Position numbers and translations under genes: made by a program. The notes under the pieces are model-generated. The model worked only from the letters and a program-made list of their open reading frames with translations, made no database searches and was not told where the DNA came from. A stretch of 5,485 nt of DNA, from the NCBI GenBank assembly GCA_937896705.1, contig CALBOC010000021.1, forward strand, positions 1 to 5,485. The letters are read 5' to 3'. This document shows positions 1-5,193 of this stretch, one piece after another; within the stretch, counting starts at the first letter, position 1; each line of letters begins with the position of its first letter. This DNA comes from an uncultured Micrococcaceae bacterium. GTDB taxonomy: Bacteria > Actinomycetota > Actinomycetes > Actinomycetales > Micrococcaceae.

Positions 1-96
1 TCGCCGGAACAAGTACGCCTTGCACCGTTACCGAACCGTGATCTAGTTTATCGATCCGTTATGAAAAAGCAATTCCGTCGTGATCTTCTCTGCTGA
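1..96 (+). other. Short open frame at the window edge, possible 3' end of an upstream gene
   Basis: Frame 1 is open from the first base to a TGA at 94-96, giving 31 residues that begin SPEQVRLAPLPNRDLVYRSV and end in a basic stretch (KKQFRRDLLC). The composition is protein-like, and a 'LVYRSV...RRDLL' tail loosely recalls the C-termini of LysR-type regulators, but that resemblance is far too weak to name a product. The opposite strand is also open near the edge (from about position 59 towards 1), so the coding strand is not settled. With no start and only 96 bases visible, this is a candidate and not an assignment. Confidence 0.25.
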
Positions 97-256
97 GGCA
101 CTATAAAAGCACCGTTTAGTTGTGCTGAGTCATCGAGTTCGCTCTGGTCCACAAACGCTACGAATACGGCGCACTACTGAGTCGGGGCCGTGATCGGGTA
201 AGGCGCATATTTTTTAAGTCTGTCCAGGTCAATGCAGTCTCTCGCCCATGTGAATC

Positions 257-271
257 CTGATCAAAGATCAG
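257..271. promoter_or_regulatory. Operator-like perfect palindrome
   Basis: CTGATC-AAA-GATCAG is a perfect 6-bp inverted repeat with a 3-base centre. The size and symmetry suit a dimeric helix-turn-helix repressor, such as a GntR- or TetR-type regulator. It lies about 300 bp upstream of the dehydrogenase start, which is far for a simple operator, so it may serve an unseen transcript. A repeat this short can arise by chance, and no second copy was noticed in the window. Confidence 0.25.
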
Positions 272-528
272 CGCCAGCGGATATTACGAGTGCTAGCGAA
301 TAATGCAGGATTTGTATTTCCGAGGTGAATAAGACGAGTATCCTTAATGCGATTTTCTGTTCACTCTCGGCCAACAGTTGTATTGTTGAAAGTCGTAGCT
401 GACTCACTTCAGATAGAGGACATTCGTTGGAGACATACTTCATCGGCTCAGTGGTTCCGGTTTAACAGCTCAATTTCATCACGCCGATTGATATCAGCTC
501 CTGAACTGTTGTCTTCAGACTTGATTCC

Positions 529-534
529 TAGAAT
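529..534 (+). promoter_or_regulatory. Possible -10 element for the 3-hydroxyacyl-CoA dehydrogenase gene
   Basis: TAGAAT differs from TATAAT at one position and lies 42 bases before the dehydrogenase start, so transcription would begin near 541 and give a leader of roughly 36 bases. No good -35 box sits 16-18 bp upstream; TTGTCT at 509-514 is too close. A small inverted repeat (CTGAA at 501-505, TTCAG at 514-518) overlaps the expected -35 area and could be a repressor site. The call is weak. Confidence 0.25.
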
Positions 535-576
535 GATCTTGCGAGGTATTGAATGTTGGAATAAGGAAGAGGCCTA

Positions 577-1440
577 ATGAAAGAATCCGCAATTACAGTT
601 ATTGGTGGCGGAACGATGGGGCGCGAGATCGCCTTCGTGGCGGCAATGAGTGGCTTCCAGACTTACTTGGTAGATGTGGAGCAACGCTTCCTCGATAACG
701 CGCGTGAGCAGCTCAACGATTCCACGAAGCGTCAGATTGAACGCCAGCGCATGAGTGAAGAAGCTGTGGAGACGGGCTTTGGCAATCTGACTTTTACTAC
801 TGACCGCGACGCAGCTGTCAAAGCGTCGTCTTTTGTCATCGAGGCGATCGTCGAAGATCTCGATATCAAACGTCAGGTATTTGTTGAACTCGATGAAATC
901 GCTGGCCCAGAGACGATCTTGGCCTCGAATTCCTCGTCTATCGTTTCCTCAAAGCTTGCAGAAGGGCTGAAACATCCCGAGCGAGTGTGTAACGTCCATT
1001 TCTTTAATCCAGTGCTCCAGATGACGTTAGTGGAGGTCGTCGGTGGTGACCACACTGACCAGAAAACTCTTGACCGTTCCTTGGAACTGGCGAAGGCTCT
1101 CGGCAAAACCCCGGTGGTCGTGGAGAAAGAGATCTTCGGATTCATCGTCAACCGAATCCTCATGGCCATCGTGGGGGAGGCCTTACACCTCCACGAAGAG
1201 GGCTATGCCTCGATTGAAGACATCGACATTGCAGTTAAAGAGGGGTTGAGCCATCCGATGGGACCGTTTAGTCTCATGGACCTCGTCGGTCTGGATATCA
1301 ACCTGGGTATCCAAGCCTTAGCAGCCGAAGAGTCCAACGATGACCTGGTAGAAGAAATAAGCCCCACACTCGAAAAGCTCGTCGAGGAAGGCAATCTCGG
1401 TCGAAAGACCGGCAAAGGGTTCTACGACTACAGTAAGTAA
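577..1440 (+). CDS. 3-hydroxyacyl-CoA dehydrogenase (3-hydroxybutyryl-CoA dehydrogenase type)
   Basis: This cytosolic enzyme oxidises (S)-3-hydroxyacyl-CoA to 3-oxoacyl-CoA with NAD, or runs in reverse, as in beta-oxidation, butyrate or phenylacetate metabolism. The 287 residues match the stand-alone family (about 280-290). The N-terminal Rossmann fold shows G10-x-G12-x-x-G15, and D33 at the end of the second strand favours NAD over NADP. Catalytic positions by comparison with the human enzyme are S120 (in ASNSSS), H141 and N144 (in HFFNP), E153 twelve residues after the histidine, and N192 in IVNR. The C-terminal helical domain runs from about residue 190 and ends with the family signature GRKTGKGFYDY. 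The ATG at 577 has a purine-rich ribosome binding site (AAGGAAGAGG, 563-572). No thiolase or hydratase gene is adjacent, so the exact pathway (hbd-, paaH- or fadB2-like) is open. The gene stands alone and ends at the hairpin at 1457-1491. Confidence 0.95.
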   Translation: MKESAITVIGGGTMGREIAFVAAMSGFQTYLVDVEQRFLDNAREQLNDSTKRQIERQRMSEEAVETGFGNLTFTTDRDAAVKASSFVIEAIVEDLDIKRQVFVELDEIAGPETILASNSSSIVSSKLAEGLKHPERVCNVHFFNPVLQMTLVEVVGGDHTDQKTLDRSLELAKALGKTPVVVEKEIFGFIVNRILMAIVGEALHLHEEGYASIEDIDIAVKEGLSHPMGPFSLMDLVGLDINLGIQALAAEESNDDLVEEISPTLEKLVEEGNLGRKTGKGFYDYSK

Positions 1441-1456
1441 CCCGAGTTCTAGTTGT

Positions 1457-1491
1457 GGGTCCGTCACGCATTTGATTGTCGTGGCGGGCCC
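1457..1491 (+). terminator. Rho-independent-like terminator after the dehydrogenase gene
   Basis: GGGTCCGTCACG (1457-1468) pairs over all 12 positions with CGTGGCGGGCCC (1480-1491) around an 11-base loop, followed by the moderately T-rich GTTCGTTTA. Two of the pairs are U.G in the + transcript. On the minus strand the same positions become A-C mismatches, so the stem is good only for the + transcript, which fits the dehydrogenase ending 16 bases upstream. The T tract is poor, so efficiency is uncertain. Confidence 0.65.
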
Positions 1492-1497
1492 GTTCGT

Positions 1498-1763
1498 TTA
1501 ACCGCCGACAATGAGTTGAGAGACCAAGACGGCAAGGATCGCGAAGACCCCAGGCCGATCAGTGCGTAGAGAAGGAAGGTCGTCATCGCGAAACGCTTAT
1601 CCGACCGATCACCCTGGTGGTTCTGAGGAACGTATTGCTCATACTGAACCTCACCGGTGGAGAGCGTTTCGTAAGCAGCGGCGTTACGGGGCTGTTGACG
1701 CTGCTGACCAGAAAATATCATTTCCGTGGCCAGCCCTATACGTCCTGCTCGTGAGTCACCCAC
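1498..1763 (-). pseudogene. Small single-span membrane protein, frame broken in the transmembrane helix
   Basis: From a GTG at 1763 (or the ATG at 1719-1721, which reads MIFSGQQ) the minus strand reads a hydrophilic, Gln-rich stretch including YETLSTGEVQYEQYVPQN and GDRSDKRFA. It then enters a hydrophobic segment, MTTFLLYALIGLG. There the frame turns into Ser/Pro/Arg-rich sequence that runs to a stop at 1464, through the neighbour's terminator. Moving back one base at the C run 1548-1551 (GGGG on the minus strand) restores VFAILAVLVSQLIVGG and a TAA at 1498-1500, completing a transmembrane helix of normal length. So the intact gene should have one more base in that run: a real frameshift, a sequencing error, or less likely -1 slippage on CTG GGG. 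The product would be a tail-anchored protein with a short cytoplasmic N-terminus; I do not recognise its family. It lies downstream of the Ltp-repeat gene on the same strand. The true N-terminus is uncertain, since 1764-1842 also looks partly coding in another frame. Confidence 0.6.
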
Positions 1764-1842
1764 TCCGCTGGCGGCGGGGGAGGAGGATTGAAGGCTCGCG
1801 ATTGTTCAGCTGTGGGACACTTCGAGACGCCAACCTCGCTGC

Positions 1843-2385
1843 TTAGTTAAGCTGTGACATAGCGTATTCGGTCTGTTCGGCCGTGAACTGCGGTCCGCCC
1901 TGTTCATCCCGCAAGAGGTTTTCGATTTCCTCATCGGTCGCATCTGGGTATTCTTCACGCGCCAGCGCTGCGAATTCGTAGGCGTGCTCATTCCAGTCGA
2001 CCTCGACGTTTTCAATCGCGAACTCTGCGGCTTCCTGACTGAATCCGTACTCATATTCAGGGTTAGTCAGCAGTTCGTGAAGCAAGTGCTCCGAAACGAT
2101 ATACATATCGGCTTCTGCCTGTGCCGCAGCTAAGGCCTCTTGCTCTTCAGAAGAGGCATCAGGATATTCCTGCTGGACCTGTTCCAGCTGCGAGCTCGCA
2201 TCGGGCTGCCGCGCATTGCTAGCATCCTCGGTGGTCGTCTCTTCAGTCGGCAGTGCGTTTTCGTCATTCGAGGCCCAGACCAAACCATAGACTGCAAGAC
2301 CGACGGCTAGCACCAGAATAATAATGGGGCCAAGGTACTGGCGCCATTTGGAAGGCTGTTGCGGCTGGTCGTACTGGCTGGACAA
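1843..2385 (-). CDS. Membrane-anchored Ltp-repeat protein (host cell surface-exposed lipoprotein family)
   Basis: The 180-residue protein has a short hydrophilic N-terminus, one transmembrane helix at about 17-38 (GPIIILVLAVGLAVYGLVW), an acidic Thr/Ser/Glu-rich linker at 40-85, and a C-terminal region with two Ltp-like repeats (about 86-132 and 133-180). The repeats are recognised by GFSQEAAEFAIENVEVDW at 114-131 and the parallel FTAEQTEYAMSQL at 167-179. Ltp repeats occur in actinobacterial surface proteins and in the superinfection-exclusion lipoprotein of Streptococcus phage TP-J34; the role of most chromosomal copies is unknown. There is no lipobox cysteine, so anchoring is by the helix. 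The start is TTG at 2385 with an AAAGGGA ribosome binding site at 2392-2398 and no better ATG. It lies 36 bases after the GroES-like gene on the same strand with no terminator between, so the two are probably cotranscribed. Confidence 0.8.
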   Translation of the reverse strand: MSSQYDQPQQPSKWRQYLGPIIILVLAVGLAVYGLVWASNDENALPTEETTTEDASNARQPDASSQLEQVQQEYPDASSEEQEALAAAQAEADMYIVSEHLLHELLTNPEYEYGFSQEAAEFAIENVEVDWNEHAYEFAALAREEYPDATDEEIENLLRDEQGGPQFTAEQTEYAMSQLN

Positions 2386-2421
2386 AATGGTCCCTTTCGA
2401 CTGGTTTACTGGCGTGCGGTG

Positions 2422-2763
2422 TTAAAGGTACATGCCCTGCGATTGCTGGCTACCGTGCGGATCAGCAACGGCATGCAAATCGCGTTCCCGAACTAACACG
2501 TAGGTCTTGGCATCGATCTCTACTTCGTGCCGATCCTCTGGATCATAAAGAATCGTGTCGTCGAGTTTGACCTGACGCACGGACGGACCCACCGCGACAA
2601 CTTTAGCCCACGCCAATCGCTTGCCCATGGCAGCGGTAGCCGGTATGACAATCCCGGAGGCCGAGCGACGTTCGGTGGCACCCTCATCCGGTTCAACCAA
2701 GATACGATCGTGCAGCATGCGAACGGGGAGCTGAGTCTGTGGAGTTGAGTTCTGAGTAGTCAC
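2422..2763 (-). CDS. GroES-like co-chaperonin paralogue
   Basis: The 113-residue protein has the GroES fold signature: LHDRILVEPDE at 17-27, the mobile-loop region ERRSASGIVIPATA at 31-44 with the hydrophobic GIVIP that would contact a chaperonin, KVVAVGP at 54-60, a VKLDDTILYDPED segment at 65-77, and a closing EVEIDAKTYVLVRERDLHAV at 80-99. GroES caps GroEL rings during cytosolic protein folding. This copy is divergent: it appears shortened in the central region before Y73 and has a 14-residue C-terminal tail (DPHGSQQSQGMYL). No groEL is adjacent. Stand-alone GroES-like paralogues of this type are known from actinobacteria, and whether they work with GroEL is not established here. The GTG at 2763 is the longest start, with weak GGTGG upstream; the ATG at residue 16 would begin exactly at the conserved domain and is a real alternative. 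The gene diverges from the BI-1 gene and likely leads the minus-strand transcript. Confidence 0.85.
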   Translation of the reverse strand: MTTQNSTPQTQLPVRMLHDRILVEPDEGATERRSASGIVIPATAAMGKRLAWAKVVAVGPSVRQVKLDDTILYDPEDRHEVEIDAKTYVLVRERDLHAVADPHGSQQSQGMYL

Positions 2764-2864
2764 GCCACCAGCTTACGGGGTTCTGTGGGTTGACATGCAG
2801 CCAGACGCAATATGAATTCCGCGTAAAAGGTAGCTTCTGACGTGCAATCCACAGGTTGTGCCAT

Positions 2865-2870
2865 TAGGCT
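2865..2870 (+). promoter_or_regulatory. Probable -10 element for the BI-1 gene
   Basis: TAGGCT, followed by AGA, resembles the extended -10 of actinobacterial housekeeping promoters (TAnnnT) and puts the transcript start near 2877, leaving a leader of about 58 bases. No clear -35 hexamer is seen at the proper distance. A near-identical element (TACGCTAGA) precedes the AI-2E gene at 3915, which supports both calls. Confidence 0.45.
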
Positions 2871-2888
2871 AGAACGCGATACGAAACA

Positions 2889-2914
2889 CCCATCGAATGA
2901 CGCTAGTCGATGGG
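2889..2914 (+). promoter_or_regulatory. Hairpin in the 5' leader of the BI-1 gene
   Basis: CCCATCGA (2889-2896) pairs perfectly with TCGATGGG (2907-2914) around a 10-base loop. It lies between the putative transcript start and the ribosome binding site (AAAGGA, 2924-2929). It has no T tract, so it is not a simple terminator. It could be an mRNA-stabilising or regulatory leader structure, or in DNA form a dimeric repressor site between the divergent genes. Confidence 0.4.
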
Positions 2915-2934
2915 CATGCTCAGAAAGGATTGGT

Positions 2935-3810
2935 ATGACCAACCCCGTATTTCGTTCAAAAGCCTTTCAGGCGCCGGTGCAGCGTGCCAAACAGGAACAG
3001 CCTGCCGGTTTCCAGCAGGCACCAGGTCAGCAACCATACGGTTCTGCAGGTCAGGCAGGTGCTCCATACGGTGCACAGCCAAACCTGAGCTCAGACCAGC
3101 TGGCCAATATGTACCAGCAGCCATCGGCGACCCCGGCTGATACCGGTCGCATGACCTACAGCTCGGTTATTAACCGCACCAGCATGGTGTTCTTGATGAT
3201 CGTTGCCGGTGCGGTCTTCGGCTGGACCTTTGCCAACCCGATCCACAATATTGGCTTGTATTTCCTTGCTGCACTCGTTGGTTTAGTTACCGGTCTGGTC
3301 AACGCGTTCAAACGGGAACCATCCCCGCTATTGATCTCGGTGTACTCGGTCTCTCAGGGTGTCTTCTTGGGTGGTCTGTCCGCGATGTTCGAGCTGCGCT
3401 GGCCGGGCATTGTGTTCCAGGCCGTGCTGGCTACGCTGTCAGTCTTCGCCGTGGTGTTGGCGCTCTACCGTTCCGGTAAGGTGCGCGCTACTCCGAAGAT
3501 GACCCGCATCGTGCTGATCGCCATGGTCGGCTACCTGGTTTTCAGCCTGATGAACTTCGTGTTGATGATCACCGGCGTGGTTGACGGTGCCTTCGGTCTG
3601 CGTTCCGGGTGGCTTGGCATTGCCATTGGTGTCATCGCAGTCCTGCTGGCTTCCTACTCGCTAGTCATGGACTTCACTGCGATTGAAGAAGGCGTTCGCG
3701 CAGGCGCACCAGAGCGTTACTCCTGGACCGCAGCATTTGGTCTGGCAACAACCATGATCTGGTTGTACGTCGAGATCCTGCGTATCTTGGCGATCTTCCA
3801 ACAAGACTAA
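2935..3810 (+). CDS. Bax inhibitor-1/YccA family membrane protein
   Basis: The protein is 291 residues from the ATG at 2935, which has AAAGGA six bases upstream; an earlier in-frame start at 2842 would lie before the promoter-like element and leader hairpin and is not favoured. Residues 1-72 are a hydrophilic Gln/Pro/Gly/Ala-rich tail, beginning MTNPVFRSKAF as in actinobacterial members. About seven transmembrane segments follow from residue 84 to 288. The family signature near the C-terminus is VMDFTAIEEGV, with D246 at the place of the first aspartate of the pH-sensing pair known from Bacillus YetJ. The second position is apparently E280 in LYVEILRIL, not Asp. BI-1 proteins are calcium-leak or membrane-stress proteins; the role in actinobacteria is not defined. 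The gene is divergent from the GroES-like gene and closed by the terminator at 3840-3871, so it is probably monocistronic. Confidence 0.93.
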   Translation: MTNPVFRSKAFQAPVQRAKQEQPAGFQQAPGQQPYGSAGQAGAPYGAQPNLSSDQLANMYQQPSATPADTGRMTYSSVINRTSMVFLMIVAGAVFGWTFANPIHNIGLYFLAALVGLVTGLVNAFKREPSPLLISVYSVSQGVFLGGLSAMFELRWPGIVFQAVLATLSVFAVVLALYRSGKVRATPKMTRIVLIAMVGYLVFSLMNFVLMITGVVDGAFGLRSGWLGIAIGVIAVLLASYSLVMDFTAIEEGVRAGAPERYSWTAAFGLATTMIWLYVEILRILAIFQQD

Positions 3811-3839
3811 TTGGCGGCTTGCTCGCTTAGACCTTCCAG

Positions 3840-3871
3840 ACGATGGCCGGACCACATGGTCCGGCCATCGT
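3840..3871 (+). terminator. Strong stem-loop terminator after the BI-1 gene
   Basis: CGATGGCCGGACC (3841-3853) pairs perfectly with GGTCCGGCCATCG (3858-3870) around an ACAT loop, and an outer A-T pair extends the stem to 14 bp. The sequence TTGTATTCTG follows. The stem is very stable and starts 30 bases after the BI-1 stop, separating that gene from the AI-2E transporter, which has its own promoter-like element. The T tract is short and interrupted. Confidence 0.85.
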
Positions 3872-3914
3872 TGTATTCTGAAGGAATATAACGCGTACCG
3901 GCGCAGCGAGAGAC

Positions 3915-3920
3915 TACGCT
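3915..3920 (+). promoter_or_regulatory. Probable -10 element for the AI-2E transporter gene
   Basis: TACGCT followed by AGA matches the element before the BI-1 gene at 2865 in seven of eight consecutive bases after the shared TA. It lies just after the terminator at 3840-3871 and 28 bases before the GTG start. Transcription would begin near 3927 and leave a leader of about 22 bases carrying the ribosome binding site GAAGGAG (3937-3943). No clear -35 is visible. Confidence 0.45.
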
Positions 3921-3948
3921 AGACAGCAGCTGTAGTGAAGGAGACTAT

Positions 3949-5190
3949 GTGACGACCCCAACACCGTCGTCGGCCGGGGACCACAGGCCAGACGGCACTG
4001 CGCCGCAGGCTTCGTTGTCCGTGCGCATGCAGGAAAAACTCGCGACAGATATTCCCTACGGTGTTGTCGTCGCTGCCGCATGGTCCTGGCGGGTGCTCCT
4101 GATCATTGTGATGACAGCGGTGGCCGTCTGGCTCCTGTCACACGTCTCACTGCTGATCATTCCGTTGCTCATTGCAGCGTTGTTGGCCACGCTGTTGCAG
4201 CCGGCCCACCGGCTGTTATTGAAACTCAAATTCCCGCCGGTGTTATCGTCCCTGACACTGACCGTGCTGTTAGTGCTCGTCGTGGTCGCACTCTTTACCC
4301 TGGCCGGCCAGCAACTCGCGGCGGGCTTTGCGACCATGCAGGCTTCCGTGTCGGCCGGTGTACGAGACTTTATTGCTCTGATCGAATCCTGGGGAGTCTC
4401 GCTGGAGCGATTGGACTATCAAGAACTCCTCAATGACCTCGGCGAGACGCTACAGGCCAACTCCGGTGCGATCTTGTCGGGTGCACTCGGGTTTGGCTCT
4501 ACTGCCACCAACATCGGTGCCGGGATCGTGTTGGCCTTATTCGCACTGATCTTCTTTCTCAAAGACGGCCCCAAAATTTGGAGCTTCTTACTGAACTTCG
4601 TCCCGGCAAACCACCGCCGGGCTGTCGACGGGGCAGGGTACGCCGGCTGGGGCTCGCTAGGAGCCTACGTTCGCGTGCAGATCTTTGTGGCATTTGTCGA
4701 TGCGGTGGGCATCGGAGTCGGCGCTTGGATTCTGGGCGTCCCGTTGGCTATGCCACTGGGTGTCCTGGTTTTCCTTGGCTCATTTGTCCCGATCGTTGGT
4801 GCGGTAGCGACCGGGGCGATCGCCGTCCTATTGGCCCTGGTGGCCAATGGCTGGGTCAACGCGGTGATCATGCTGGGCATCGTGTTAGCTGTCCAGCAGA
4901 TCGAATCCAACGTTTTACAACCGTTAGTAATGGGTGCGGCAGTCAACCTGCACCCGCTGGCAGTGTTCCTAGCGGTATCCGCCGGTATTGCTACGCTCGG
5001 GCTAGTGGGTGCGGTCTTCGCCGTGCCGGTGATGGCTTTCCTCAACGAATCCATCAAGTACCTCTCGGAAAAACCCTGGCTGGACGATCCCGATCCAGCG
5101 CCCGAGCAAGAACCGCCCGAACTGGCGCCCGAATCACTATCAAATCAACCCGCCGCCAACCTACCGAATGCCTCAGACGTGCAGGAGTAA
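3949..5190 (+). CDS. AI-2E family (PerM/YdiK-like) membrane transporter
   Basis: The 413 residues have the family's layout. A hydrophilic N-terminus (1-45) is followed by two close transmembrane helices (about 46-82), a third (100-122), and a long amphipathic stretch with few hydrophobic runs (123-180). The multi-helix C-terminal core spans 185-366. Conserved motifs are FFLKDGP at 202-208, FLGSFVPIVGAV at 275-286, and QQIESNVLQPLVMG (316-329) leading to LHPLAV (334-339). The tail from 376 is Pro/Glu/Asn-rich and probably cytoplasmic. Family members are described as exporters of autoinducer-2 (TqsA), Na+/H+ antiporters or broad permeases, so the name does not establish the substrate; no quorum-sensing gene is nearby. 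The start is GTG at 3949 with GAAGGAG five bases upstream; the overlapping ATG at 3947 runs straight into TGA. The gene is followed after 3 bases by the threonine ammonia-lyase gene. Confidence 0.93.
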   Translation: MTTPTPSSAGDHRPDGTAPQASLSVRMQEKLATDIPYGVVVAAAWSWRVLLIIVMTAVAVWLLSHVSLLIIPLLIAALLATLLQPAHRLLLKLKFPPVLSSLTLTVLLVLVVVALFTLAGQQLAAGFATMQASVSAGVRDFIALIESWGVSLERLDYQELLNDLGETLQANSGAILSGALGFGSTATNIGAGIVLALFALIFFLKDGPKIWSFLLNFVPANHRRAVDGAGYAGWGSLGAYVRVQIFVAFVDAVGIGVGAWILGVPLAMPLGVLVFLGSFVPIVGAVATGAIAVLLALVANGWVNAVIMLGIVLAVQQIESNVLQPLVMGAAVNLHPLAVFLAVSAGIATLGLVGAVFAVPVMAFLNESIKYLSEKPWLDDPDPAPEQEPPELAPESLSNQPAANLPNASDVQE

Positions 5191-5193
5191 TCG

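Larger units (their letters stand above)
97..576. other. Gene-free, relatively AT-rich region upstream of the dehydrogenase
   Basis: No credible gene is seen on either strand. The stretch 1-576 is about 47% GC by hand count, against mid-fifties for the neighbouring genes. The largest frames are a 76-residue one at 347-577 (+) and a 60-residue one at 261-443 (-). Both lack a ribosome binding site, use codons unlike the real genes (AGA, ATA, mostly A/T in third position in the first) and resemble no family I know. A 43-residue open stretch at 129-257 (+) has no start codon. The region also holds a palindrome at 257-271 and a -10-like element at 529-534. It may be a long regulatory region, a decayed gene, or both. 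Confidence 0.55.

Noticed and set aside
1..57. Minus-strand open stretch at the left edge ending ...VTVQGVLVPA
   Set aside because: Fewer than 20 codons before the window edge, only a weak GTG start, and it competes with an equally open + frame.
261..443. 60-residue minus-strand frame in the upstream region
   Set aside because: No ribosome binding site, no recognisable motif, and it lies in AT-rich sequence with no coding pattern.
347..577. 76-residue + frame whose stop overlaps the dehydrogenase start (TAATG)
   Set aside because: The overlap looks like coupling, but there is no ribosome binding site. Codon use (AGA, ATA, mainly A/T in third position) differs from the real genes, and the product resembles nothing known.
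1562..1846. 94-residue + frame between the converging genes
   Set aside because: It is the antisense of the small membrane gene and its upstream spacer; its Arg/Ser-rich composition has no protein character.
2842..2934. N-terminal extension of the BI-1 protein by 31 residues
   Set aside because: It would start upstream of the -10 element and leader hairpin. The ATG at 2935 has a good ribosome binding site and begins with the family-typical MTNPVF.
4665..5057. 130-residue minus frame inside the AI-2E gene
   Set aside because: Ala/Thr/Pro-rich antisense shadow produced by the codon pattern of the transporter.
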